This document shows, in pieces, positions 40,497 through 49,141 of a DNA stretch of 64,000 nt. This DNA comes from Histomonas meleagridis. Taxonomy: Eukaryota; Parabasalia; Tritrichomonadida; Dientamoebidae. Numbering within the stretch: position 1 is the stretch's first letter; the number at the start of each line of letters is the position of its first letter. The position numbers and the translations under genes are program-made. The notes under the pieces are model-generated. The model searched no databases. It saw only the letters and a program-made list of their open reading frames with translations, and was not told the origin of the DNA. The stretch covers positions 186,001-250,000 of the forward strand of contig WSYJ01000086.1 in the NCBI GenBank assembly GCA_020186115.1, written 5' to 3'.

Positions 40497-40723
40497 AAAT
40501 GTTTTTTTTTTTTTTTAGGCTTTAATCATCTTCACTGGCAGAGTTATTCAAAAAAACCTTTTATTTAAACGTATTCCATAACCGCTTCTATCGTTTCTCC
40601 CAAGCAAGAACTTTTTCTGTATTCAAAAATACTGCACTTTTCCGAAAATCCAAAACCCTTTTTGAACGTTTAAAAAGCAGTTAATTGAGGTATAATACGT
40701 TAGACATATTATATTCGAGGAAA

Positions 40724-41473
40724 ATGTCTGATCCAGTCACACGTCTTCGAACATATGGTCGAGATCTTGGTAGCATTCCTATTTCACGTCTACCGACTGA
40801 GTTTGATAAAGCATGTTTTATTTGTGTTAATACATACCAATCATACCGCCTTAATCTTGGTACTGGGCCATTAAATGATGCCGTTTCATTGGCTAAATGC
40901 GTGAAGAACTTTGGGTTTCATATTTACTTCTTGCACAATCCTCATTCAAGAAATTTTTTAAAATATCTTGATCATTTCTTTCAATTCACAACAGATCACT
41001 TAGTTTTCTTCTATGTTGGGCATGGCACAACGGTTAGAGATCTTGATGGAGATGAAGATGATGGGAATGATGAAGCTTTTGTCTTTGATGATGGAAATAT
41101 TGTTGATGATGAGTTAATTGATCACTTAATTAACAACAAAAATCCAAATAATCGTATAACGCTTATTACAGATGCATGTCATTCTGGTTCAATCTGGGAT
41201 ATTCAAGGAGGTGATGTAAATGGGCGAGAACTTCCCGACAAAATCATCTCAATTTCAGCAGCAAACGATCGACAAACAGCAAAACAAACAGTTATCGAAC
41301 GTCAGGATCAGGGCGTCTTCACATATAACTTGACAAAGACCATCAAAAGCAACCCAACAATCACACCGAAAGAGCTCAAGACAGCAATGACTAAGAGTCT
41401 TCGTAAGTATGCACAGACATTCACAGTAGCTACCACATCTAATGAGCTCCTTGATATGCCATTATTCGAATAA
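40724..41473 (+). CDS. Metacaspase-type cysteine peptidase (family C14)
   Basis: 249 residues from the ATG at 40724 (MSDPVTRLRTYGRDLG); the frame extends 13 codons further upstream, but this ATG gives the natural N-terminus. Caspase-fold landmarks: DKACFICVN at strand 1, GPLNDAVSLAKCVKNFGF, catalytic His in FFYVGHGT (about H100), catalytic Cys in ITDACHSGS (about C152), then DKIISISAANDRQTA and QGVFTYNLTKTI. Trichomonad metacaspases are small, without prodomain. Substrate preference is expected for Arg/Lys, not Asp. It lies inside the spacer of the inverted repeat. A dead copy is at about 49722-50004. Confidence 0.92.
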   Translation: MSDPVTRLRTYGRDLGSIPISRLPTEFDKACFICVNTYQSYRLNLGTGPLNDAVSLAKCVKNFGFHIYFLHNPHSRNFLKYLDHFFQFTTDHLVFFYVGHGTTVRDLDGDEDDGNDEAFVFDDGNIVDDELIDHLINNKNPNNRITLITDACHSGSIWDIQGGDVNGRELPDKIISISAANDRQTAKQTVIERQDQGVFTYNLTKTIKSNPTITPKELKTAMTKSLRKYAQTFTVATTSNELLDMPLFE

Positions 41474-41628
41474 CTAAATAATAACTAAATAAATTTTATT
41501 ATTATTATATTTAATGAATATGCTTTATGATTTAATGATTTTAAAAATGATTTTTTATATAAATGGAATTAATATTGAAATCGATTTCAATTTTGATATA
41601 ATTTCTTAAAAATCATTAATTATTTTAG

Positions 41629-41668
41629 TATCACTAATATATATATATATATATATATATATTAGTGA
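41629..41668. repeat. Perfect 40-bp AT-rich palindrome
   Basis: ATCACTAA, then twelve TA units, then TTAGTGAT: a perfect palindrome without spacer, able to extrude a cruciform. Half of it (CATCACTAA plus TA units) is found at the other arm near 38134-38158. It marks the inner edge of the right arm of the inverted repeat. Confidence 0.95.
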
Positions 41669-42348
41669 TGGTTTATTCAATAATTATTTTCCAAAAAAAT
41701 TTCAAAACAATATTTATTCAAATGATACTAATATAACTTTCTAATTTATATCCTTTTAGTGAGAATAAATAGGAAATTGGTATTTCTTTTTTTCATAACA
41801 CACATATGAAAACATGAAAAGATTATATAAGCAAAATAATTATAAAAATGCAATTCATTTTAAAGAATATTAACGAAATTTAAATATTTACTTCATTCAT
41901 CGCCATTTTCATAGATATATAAAATGTGAAATAATAATTACTTACAACACAATTTCCAATATTTCTAGATAAATCATGCGTTTGAGTAATATAAACTATA
42001 TTATTAGATTTACCCTTATCTGAAGTTTGTTGGAAAATTGTTTCGAAAAAAAAGAAAATGATTACAAGAAAAGTTATCAGATAAATTTGATTTAAAATTT
42101 AAACATTTTGATCTGAACATACATTTTAATATTCCATCGATGTAATAGAAACTTAATAAAAATTTTTTTTTGATATTTTAAGTGTATATATTAGAAAAAA
42201 AATTATAAAATTTCTGAAGGAACATCACCAAGAGCAGGAAATACTCTATAGTGTCCTCCGTTTATTAAATAAGTCGAAGACAGACAAACAAACATTTATT
42301 AACTCATTCATAACTTATTTGTTATGTTTTTTTGTTTTTGTTTATCAA

Positions 42349-42360
42349 CTGGTTTTTGTG
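42349..42360 (+). promoter_or_regulatory. Conserved CTGGTTTTTGTG element upstream of BspA
   Basis: CTGGTTTTTGTG lies about 26 bases upstream of the TCATTTT initiator (42375). The same element occurs at about 37445-37457 (minus), 53877-53890, 50231-50242 (CTGGTTTTTTGT) and 52392-52405, the last two in more diverged BspA genes. It is a candidate BspA-family promoter motif; function is inferred. Confidence 0.45.
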
Positions 42361-42374
42361 TTAAAATTTCCACT

Positions 42375-42387
42375 TCATTTTTATTAG
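42375..42387 (+). promoter_or_regulatory. Initiator TCATTTTTATTAG of BspA (block B)
   Basis: The +1 A is at 42377, 21 bases before the ATG at 42398. It fits the trichomonad Inr. Confidence 0.6.
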
Positions 42388-42397
42388 AGCAATACGA

Positions 42398-43603
42398 ATG
42401 TTTACTCTTTTATTTTCTATTCTTATCGTTCCAACTTTAGAGATCAAATTCGATAATGCAACAAAAACACTTACAATAGAGAATGAAACTGATTTTGAAG
42501 ATGCATTATCTTATAAAGAAAAAACATTAATTTTAATAATTGCTGATGGAATTACATCAATACCAAGCGAACCATTTAACAGGTGGGCGAATCTGACTTC
42601 GGTTACAATCGGGAATTCAGTAACTATAATTAATCGCGTAGCATTTTACGAGTGTTCCAATTTATCAAATGTTACTTTTGGTGAAAAAATTAGTACAATT
42701 TCTGATAGTGCATTTTACAAGTGCATAAAATTAAAAGAAATTACATTTGGAGAAAGTCTCAAAAAAATTGAGATAAAGGCATTTGCTCGATGTTCATCAC
42801 TTGAAAAAATTAAATTATCAAATTCAGTTTCTATAATAGAAAAACAAGCATTTTCAGAATGTACCAAATTAGTTAATGTTAGTTTAGGAGAAAGTATAAT
42901 TACAATTAATGTATCTACTTTTAATAAATGTTCTTCACTTGAAAAAATTAAATTACCAAATTCAATAATCACAATTCAAGCACATGCATTTTATGAATGC
43001 ATAAAACTAAAAGAAATTCTTTTTGGAGAAAAGTTATCTAAAATTGGCCAATATGCATTTGCTTCTTGTAATTCCCTTAAAAGCGTTGAAATTCCAAATT
43101 CAGTAACTTTGATTGATAATGTATCATTTGCTTTTTGTCATAATTTATCAACACTTTTTTTGGGAGAAAAGGTATCTTCAATCGGATCTGGGGCATTTTG
43201 GAATTGTTCTTCTCTTTCATGCATTTATTTTTATGGCAACAAAGAGCCTAATGTAAATGAAACTGCATTTGAAGGATGTCCTGCAAAAATTGTAATGATT
43301 ATCGGTTCTTATAATTCGACGAAATTTGGTAAACTTAATGTATCAATTGGAACTACAATTGAAGGTTGTGGTGCATGGCCAACAAGTACATTTACACAAT
43401 CCAATACATTTACAAAACAAAATATCTTTACGCCAGCAAACATGCCATCTGACTCATCAAAATCAAAATCCAATTCAAATAACACAACAATCATAGTTGG
43501 CATAATTGTCCCTGCTTTACTAGTTTTAATTGGTGTTTTAGTAACCATTTACGTTATTAAATCCCGAAAGAAAGAAACTACAACTCTTCAGGAAAATTTA
43601 TAA
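42398..43603 (+). CDS. BspA-like LRR surface protein (intact, block B)
   Basis: 401 residues from ATG 42398, with the same plan as 36119-37408: signal peptide, LRR_5 repeats, FYGNKEPNVNETAFEGCPAK, a short stalk, a membrane span (IIVGIIVPALLVLIGVLVTIYVI), KSRKKE and TTTLQENL. Residues 38-60 (DALSYKEKTLILII, SEPFNRWANLT) differ strongly from the other two copies while the middle LRRs are almost identical, so the gene is a mosaic. The stalk is shorter (NMPSDSSKSKSNSNN). Surface exposure is expected; ligand unknown. Confidence 0.93.
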   Translation: MFTLLFSILIVPTLEIKFDNATKTLTIENETDFEDALSYKEKTLILIIADGITSIPSEPFNRWANLTSVTIGNSVTIINRVAFYECSNLSNVTFGEKISTISDSAFYKCIKLKEITFGESLKKIEIKAFARCSSLEKIKLSNSVSIIEKQAFSECTKLVNVSLGESIITINVSTFNKCSSLEKIKLPNSIITIQAHAFYECIKLKEILFGEKLSKIGQYAFASCNSLKSVEIPNSVTLIDNVSFAFCHNLSTLFLGEKVSSIGSGAFWNCSSLSCIYFYGNKEPNVNETAFEGCPAKIVMIIGSYNSTKFGKLNVSIGTTIEGCGAWPTSTFTQSNTFTKQNIFTPANMPSDSSKSKSNSNNTTIIVGIIVPALLVLIGVLVTIYVIKSRKKETTTLQENL

Positions 43604-43650
43604 GTTTTACAGTAATGTAGCTCTTAAAAATCAAACAAAACTCAAAGTTC

Positions 43651-45009
43651 TTTATAAATAAAGAAGAGTTGTTTAAACAAAATTAATTCCACTTTTTCTC
43701 TAAATTGAAAAAATTATTTTAAACATATAAATTATATTTGCATATATGCATATGTTTAACTTTATAAAATTTTTTGTATTTTCATGATGAATACTTATTG
43801 AATTAAAATAATATCATATTTAAATTGATTTTTGTCTTTATAAAACATCTGCATAAAAAAAATATTAAAAAAATATATGCTAGATGACCGTTTTTGTATT
43901 GTAACGTACACAAATTTAAAGGAAATTTTTTAAAAATTATTATATCTTCATAAAAAATACGTCTACTGTCATTATATGTTAAAATCTGAAATGTATCAAA
44001 TACATTACATATAACTTTAAAATTAAAAAGAAATTTATAAGAGGAAAAGTTGGTTGACAGTGTCTTTTACAAATGCAAAAGTACATGGTGATACTAAACT
44101 CTTTCAATTGGGGGCAATTGTGCCATGTGGCAATATGTTATATATTATTTTTGAGTTTCAAGAAAAATTTAACGGCCAATCTCGTGATATACACAAATAA
44201 TCATATATACACATCATAATATACCAAATAATTTTTGTAATATTTTTTTGAATTTCTCTATTTTTAGCAATGCCTCGAAAATTAATTTCATTTTTGTGAT
44301 TGAAAATTAATTATTTACGTTATTTCCTTCATTATTAACGTGAAAAAATATTAATACAATAAAGGAATAAAAAAGATCAATTTTATTAATAAAATAATAT
44401 ATTTATATGATACATAATATTTAATATTAATTCGCGATATATATTATTATATTTATATTTATTCAGAATTTTATGGATCATATGTAGAGATATTTGAATT
44501 TTTTGTTTATGGTGTCAGTTTTTCATATAGCTTGTCAAGATGACTACCTCATTTTCAAAGCCCTTGCAACGATCATTTTTCATATCACAATTCCTTCAGA
44601 AATTAAAAAGTGGTACCACTTTTTAAACAAGAATATCATCACAAATTTCAAAAAAATAGAAATAATATTTATGCTCATGTGGTGGCATAAATGACTTTCA
44701 AAAATCAAACGAAACATTAATTTTATTTTGCTTTAAGAGAAGAATGCAAAAAAAGTTTTATATGAAAACAAACTTTTTATGAGTACGATAATAACCGCTC
44801 CGATAGACTTTTTTGTAGCCACTTTTTAAAAAATGTGTTTCGATTTTTTTGCAACGTGCTTGCTATATTTTTAGAATTTTATATGGCAATGAAAGAGTTT
44901 AGATGATACTGGAATAATTGAAAAATAAACATGGAATTTTTAGAAAATGATGATCCTTCAAAATTAATATGAAATGTGATGTGAAAATTTCTGTTAAATG
45001 GTTTCGCAA
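43651..45009. other. 1.36 kb AT-rich gene-free stretch
   Basis: No credible ORF or RNA. It holds the second copy of the dispersed inverted repeat (44834-44900) and small palindromes such as GTGGTACCAC (about 44611-44620). Confidence 0.5.
44834..44900 (-). repeat. Dispersed inverted repeat, copy 2
   Basis: It matches the reverse complement of 38283-38350 over about 67 bases. The two copies face each other across about 6.5 kb and could be decayed ends of one element or independent insertions. Confidence 0.75.
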
Positions 45010-45533
45010 CCATTTCCATTTTAATATTGTAAAATAAAAAATATATAAAGATTTATTTAAAAAAATTTATTTTTCTTCTTCTTCTTCAACTTGATCAATT
45101 GCAAGAATATGAGGGAATCGAACAACTGCAGTCCCAAGTTTTCGAGGTTTGAAATTTTCTGTTTTAGTTAAACGAATCGTTTCAAAACATTCTCCTATAA
45201 CAAGATTCCCAAATTGATCATAACCATTAAGAATACCTCGAATTTCTCGTCCTCCTTGCATTTCAATAACTATCTTTTTATGAATATATTCATCAAGTGG
45301 CCAACAAAGAAGAATTTTTCTCCATTTGGCGTTTTCATGTCACATGTCTGCTCCAAATTTATAATGAATTTGAATCAAAAAATGATTCTTTTTGGTGAAT
45401 TACAAGGAATTTCAAATGAAGAAGCACAAACCAATGGATTAGAATTAAATTTAAATATAAATAATCAAATAAAAATAATTTCTTCATCAAATCATTCAAT
45501 TCATATTGTTTTAGAAAATGGTTCTGCATATTC
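45010..45533 (+). repeat. Duplication block C: ALG13 3' end, LSm, RCC1 5' part
   Basis: It is homologous in direct orientation to 35411-35934. It begins inside the last eight codons of ALG13 and ends where the truncated RCC1 copies leave the full gene. It represents the unbroken RCC1 version of the locus. Confidence 0.88.
45067..45325 (-). pseudogene. Sm/LSm protein, frameshifted block C copy
   Basis: It is the same gene as 35469-35723, but the run after the start codon has five T (plus strand 45315-45319) instead of four, so the ATG at 45325 leads out of frame. A shorter protein could start at ATG 45261 (MQGGREIRG), lacking the N-terminal helix and first strand. Pro-to-Arg in TIRLTK is a further difference. 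The single-base change may be a sequencing error. Confidence 0.75.
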
Positions 45534-46386
45534 ACTAGGGAGCAATAAACATGGAGATCTTGGTATTGGTTCAATTGAGTTTGCAAAAGAATTTTATCGA
45601 GTAAAAACAGACATGTTTTTCACAAGCGTTAGTTGTGGTGAAATATTTACAGTTTGGACTGACAAATCAAATAACATATATATTTCCGGTAAATCATTTG
45701 GTGACCAGCCAACACTATTTCCATTTGAACATGTAACAGCAATTTCTGCATTTGGTAATACGCTATCATTTGCTAATAACAAAAACATTTTTTTGTGGCC
45801 AAATTTTATTGACTGCAAAGATCCAATTACAATACCACTTCCTTCTCCTGCAACAGATATTTCATGTGGAGAAGGATTTGCTGTTGTTTTATGTAATAAC
45901 ATTGCATTTAAAGTTGATTCAACATCTTCAATGATTCCATTGGTAAATATTCGATCACAACGTGTGATTAATGTCATTAAAGTTGTTTCATCTTTAGATT
46001 ATATTATAACTTTAGATGAAAACAATGATTGTTGGGCATATGGGAATATTTGTTCTCATCAACGTAATATAAAAACAACGCCAATTGCTAATGATATAAT
46101 TAATGTCTTTGCTATGCCGACGTTTTGTATATTTGTTAATTCTAATGGATTTGTTTATGGTTTTGGTGATAATTCATACGGAAAAATTGGAGATGGAACT
46201 AAAAAAAATCGATATATTCTAACAGAAACAAATCTGCAAAATGTTAGAAAAGCTGTTGGTGGTTTGAGTTTTTGTGTGTTCTTGTGTGATAATTTTGATT
46301 CTTCTTTGCTTTCAATGAAAGAAGAAGATTTCACTGCGGAAAATTTAAATTGTTCATATGAAAAATCTGAAGATATTTTTCAGTAA
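45364..46386 (+). CDS. RCC1-repeat (seven-bladed propeller) protein, full-length
   Basis: 340 residues from ATG 45364 (MNLNQKMILFG); the frame is open further upstream but the divergent LSm gene sits there. RCC1 repeats are visible: AYSLGSNKHGDLGIGS, VSCGEIFTVWTDKSNNIYISG, ISCGEGFAVVL, DCWAYGN, and VYGFGDNSYGKIGDG, with the repeat-typical G-x-x-H/F-x-x-x-L/V strands. The propeller binds proteins or acts as a GEF; nothing shows it is the Ran exchange factor. The C-terminus is an acidic tail. It is the only full copy of a gene present in truncated form three times elsewhere in the window. Confidence 0.85.
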   Translation: MNLNQKMILFGELQGISNEEAQTNGLELNLNINNQIKIISSSNHSIHIVLENGSAYSLGSNKHGDLGIGSIEFAKEFYRVKTDMFFTSVSCGEIFTVWTDKSNNIYISGKSFGDQPTLFPFEHVTAISAFGNTLSFANNKNIFLWPNFIDCKDPITIPLPSPATDISCGEGFAVVLCNNIAFKVDSTSSMIPLVNIRSQRVINVIKVVSSLDYIITLDENNDCWAYGNICSHQRNIKTTPIANDIINVFAMPTFCIFVNSNGFVYGFGDNSYGKIGDGTKKNRYILTETNLQNVRKAVGGLSFCVFLCDNFDSSLLSMKEEDFTAENLNCSYEKSEDIFQ

Positions 46387-46480
46387 GGATGTTCTTTTTG
46401 ATTTAATAAAAATGTTTGTAAAAAGTAAATAAATATTATGTAGGTATTTTAGTTATTTCTTCCGAGGCTGAATGAATTAT

Positions 46481-47203
46481 TTAAAATCCTTCATCGGAGC
46501 TTTCATCACTTTCTTCATAAGATGATGAAGAATCTCTAATAACAATCGATGCAAATATTTCAGCTTCACCTGTCATTGCATATTGTTTCTTTTCTTTGAT
46601 TGGTGTTCCTCCTATGGATCTTCGAACTCCTGTGGATTTTAGCTTAGATTTGTCCATATTTCGGATTTCTGAAAGGAAGTCAGCCCTATTTAATTGATTC
46701 GTTGGATTTTTAGGACTTTGAGAGGGATGAAGTAAAGAAGTTGATGGAGGAGGGGGAGGTGGTGGTGGAGGAGGAGGAAGAATAGAACTTGGTTGCTCGG
46801 ATTCTGTATTGATAGTTGATTGTTCAGATTCAAATGTGTTTTCAGAATCTGAAATATAATTAGATTGATCAAATTCTATGATTCCATTCTGTTGCAACCC
46901 TACAAGTTCTATCAAATCACTGGCAATTTCTGTTTCTAATTTCTGTATATTTGTTTGAGCTTGAATTATTTCTTTTGTAATGGCATCACCATCATCTTCA
47001 ACACTTTCTTTTGCAAGTTTCGATTTCCTTCTCCTTCTTGTTGTTGTTGCTGCTGTCTGTTTTATTTTTTTTGATTCATCTTTTTTGGAAAATAATCTAC
47101 CAAAAAATCCCTTTTTTTCAGATTTATCACTAACATTGGGTGGAATATTTTCTAAGCTTGTTGAGCCTTTTGGAACAAGCGGCTTACTTTTATTTCTTCT
47201 CAT
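46481..47203 (-). CDS. WASP/WAVE-like Arp2/3 activator (coiled coil, poly-Pro, WH2-C-A)
   Basis: 240 residues from ATG 47203. A basic N-terminus (KKGFFGRLFSKKD, RRRRKSK) precedes a heptad-like helix (residues about 74-104, ITKEIIQAQTNIQKLETEIASDL). Eleven consecutive prolines lie at 143-153, a profilin/SH3 ligand. Residues 172-194 (NRADFLSEIRNMDKSKLKSTGV) match the WH2 actin-binding motif. Residues 211-223 (TGEAEIFASIVIR) and the acidic Ser-rich end (SYEESDESSDEGF) correspond to the central and acidic regions of WAVE ([21 protein letters not shown]...W). The order P-rich, WH2, C, A is that of Arp2/3 nucleation promoters. The near-invariant terminal Trp is replaced by Phe. It probably drives branched actin at the membrane. 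Confidence 0.65.
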   Translation of the reverse strand: MRRNKSKPLVPKGSTSLENIPPNVSDKSEKKGFFGRLFSKKDESKKIKQTAATTTRRRRKSKLAKESVEDDGDAITKEIIQAQTNIQKLETEIASDLIELVGLQQNGIIEFDQSNYISDSENTFESEQSTINTESEQPSSILPPPPPPPPPPPSTSLLHPSQSPKNPTNQLNRADFLSEIRNMDKSKLKSTGVRRSIGGTPIKEKKQYAMTGEAEIFASIVIRDSSSSYEESDESSDEGF

Positions 47204-48047
47204 ACACCCAAATGTTTGAATATCCTAAACGTACAGAAATTAACGTACATAATTAAACGTCTGTTTCTGTATCGTTATTTTTTTTAGAGTTGGACTAAAT
47301 ATAGAAAATTTTTCTTAATCAATTCTTTCATTATTTAAAATATTTGATAACTATCTTCCATGCTCTTTCATATGACTATTAGTAGAATGAAATATGCTTT
47401 ATGAATAAGCTTTATTTTTTTCTGCAGAAAAACTTAATGTTTCATTTATTTTTTTATTAATAATATTTTGTTCAATTAAATGAACAACTCAAATTTGAGT
47501 ATTGCTTATTGGCGCACTTCTACAATATCCAGGTAAATATGCAAGTGCAAGTGGAAATCATTCATTAATGTGAGCAAGCTCATTCATTATTTGAAAATGC
47601 TTATAAAGCAGCAATTCTGTTTCATTAAAATGATATCTTTTGATATCTTTATAAAGATAATATTGTAATAATAGGGGAATTATGAAAGAAATACATTTTA
47701 TATAAGGATTAATAATAATCATTTTAGATTTGATTGAAGAAGGAATGGAAATTTGTAATGATTATTGATGAATCAGCAAAAATTGGTAACTTATTTCTAG
47801 TCAAGTGTTTTTTCTAAAAAATAATGAAATTACTCAAAATTTATTAATTTTTGTTTTAGAAATTGGAAATCCTAAACTCAAGTATATTTGGAATATTAAT
47901 GATAAAGATAAAATATATATCCTAAATTAAACATTAGTGCAAAACATATTAAGTTTATTCTTCACATTAATCTGATTTATTTAGAAATACATTGCAAAAT
48001 AATATTTTTTGATCCTATGTGATGATGTTGTAACTCTGTATCGTTAA
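47204..48047. other. Intergenic with a DUF3447 relic (see 47470-47830)
   Basis: Apart from the relic, it is AT-rich without recognisable features. Confidence 0.5.
47470..47830 (+). pseudogene. DUF3447/ankyrin-family relic, copy 2
   Basis: Bases around 47540-47660 read PGKYASASGNHSLM and then stops, matching SGKYAVAGGNEEIIHLC of the 59.7 kb copy and TGNYAIAGGNLEIFHLC of the 17.6 kb copy, including the following AAILFH/TAIMFH segment at nucleotide level. Many stops and indels; long dead. A little further on, IGNLF and EIGNPK fragments hint at the next ankyrin units. Confidence 0.6.
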
Positions 48048-48206
48048 GTTGGCCAACTTTCAATTGAATGCATTAGATTTTGCCACAAAATTTGTGCAAC
48101 AAACTCACTTCACCTTGGAAATGGCATTTTTTACATGGCAAGAGGAGGAATTTTTTCTAGCCAAAAGTTTTTTATAGACAAAGTCACAAGAAAACCCTTA
48201 GCTTAA
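48048..48206 (+). pseudogene. Cyclophilin (peptidyl-prolyl isomerase) relic
   Basis: One frame of 52 codons reads GQLSIECIRFCHKIC, then GNGIFYMARGGIFSSQKFFIDKVTRKPL. This parallels cyclophilin GRIxxELxxxxxPKT and the core G-x-(L/V)-SMANAGPNTNSSQFFI-T-x-x-KTPWL. The catalytic central segment (F-HRIIPGFMxQGGD) is deleted and there is no start. I read it as a decayed gene fragment; similarity is by eye only. Confidence 0.45.
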
Positions 48207-48523
48207 AGTATTAGAATAAATTTTCTCTTATTGTATTGAGTTTTTATGGTTATAATATTCCAAATATGTTGCGAGATTTATTTGAAAATATAAATGGATC
48301 ATACATTTTCCTGGAATAATGTTTGTAAAAAGCAAAAAAAAACAATTAAATTTCATGATATGAATATTCAAAAATTCATAAATTTTCCAATTTTTTGATG
48401 GGATTTCGCAAATGTGAATTCACAATCTTTGCTCGCATCAAACCAGCTCTTTTTTGATATTGTATCGGCAATCTGGTCAATTATTCAAATAAATTTGATC
48501 GTTTGGGTGACGGTTATTCATGG
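48207..48523. other. Intergenic upstream of RanBP1
   Basis: No gene; it contains the RanBP1 promoter at its end. Confidence 0.5.
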
Positions 48524-48530
48524 TCATTTA
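48524..48530 (+). promoter_or_regulatory. Initiator TCATTTA of RanBP1
   Basis: The +1 A at 48526 is 11 bases before the ATG at 48537. It decides the start in favour of MSDKDPAT rather than the hydrophobic upstream extension of the frame. Confidence 0.6.
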
Positions 48531-48536
48531 TATTTA

Positions 48537-49124
48537 ATGTCAGACAAAGATCCAGCAACTCCAGATACAGCCGCAAAAACAAAAGCAACACCTAATGTAA
48601 CATTAAACTTAACAGTAACTGTTGCAGCAACACCAGCAGCAACTTCTGCTCAAGATGATGCAAATGCAGTTGATGATAGCCATAAGGAAGCTCCATCAAC
48701 AGCTGTTGAACAAGAAGATCCAGATGCTGGCGAAGATAAGCTTTTTGGAGATAAGGCAATTCTCTACCGCTTTGATGCAACAAGCAAAGAATGGAAGGAA
48801 CGTGGTGTTGGATTCATCAAGATTCTTAAGAGCAAGGAAACCGGAAGATGCCGTATTTTAATGAGACGCAATCAAACATTCCGTGTATGCGCAAACCATT
48901 ACATTCTTCCACAGATGGAACTTAAGCCACATGCAGGCAGTGAACGCGCTTTAATTTGGACTGCTACTGATTTTGCCGATGGTACTGAATCGCATGATGT
49001 TCTTTCTGTCCGTTTCAAGACAGCCGAGATCACTCAAGAATTTAAGAAACAATTCGAAGAAGCTCAAAAGATCAATAAGGAACAAATTGACAAAATGGAA
49101 AAGGCAGAAGAAAAAAAGGAGTAA
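48537..49124 (+). CDS. RANBP1: Ran-binding protein 1 (RanBP1)
   Basis: 195 residues from ATG 48537; the frame is open 41 codons upstream, but that part is hydrophobic and precedes the initiator. After an Ala/Thr-rich N-terminus the RanBD1 domain runs from about residue 62: KLFGDKAILYRFDATSKEWKERGVGFIKILKSKETGRCRILMRR, NHYILPQMELKPHAGSERALIW and FADGTESHDVLSVRFKTAEITQEFKKQFEEAQ, with the KERG and NH motifs of the family. It ends in a Lys/Glu helix. RanBP1 binds Ran-GTP and helps release export complexes in the cytosol. Strong codon bias. TAAA overlaps the stop. It converges on the next gene with an 18-base gap. Confidence 0.93.
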   Translation: MSDKDPATPDTAAKTKATPNVTLNLTVTVAATPAATSAQDDANAVDDSHKEAPSTAVEQEDPDAGEDKLFGDKAILYRFDATSKEWKERGVGFIKILKSKETGRCRILMRRNQTFRVCANHYILPQMELKPHAGSERALIWTATDFADGTESHDVLSVRFKTAEITQEFKKQFEEAQKINKEQIDKMEKAEEKKE

Positions 49125-49141
49125 ATAATTCAATTTAACAT

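Larger units (their letters stand above)
41641..43650 (+). repeat. Duplication block B: right arm of inverted repeat A/B
   Basis: It is the reverse complement of about 36075-38158, comprising the 5' flank and BspA gene. After the BspA stop, homology persists about 50 bases and then ends. Confidence 0.9.

Noticed and set aside
44494-44694. 66-codon ORF in the long gap
   Set aside because: Isolated, no motif, unusual composition; treated as non-coding.
45364-46386. Assignment of the RCC1-repeat protein as the Ran exchange factor, given RanBP1 nearby
   Set aside because: RCC1 propellers are widespread and nothing in the sequence indicates Ran GEF activity; proximity in a eukaryotic genome is weak evidence.
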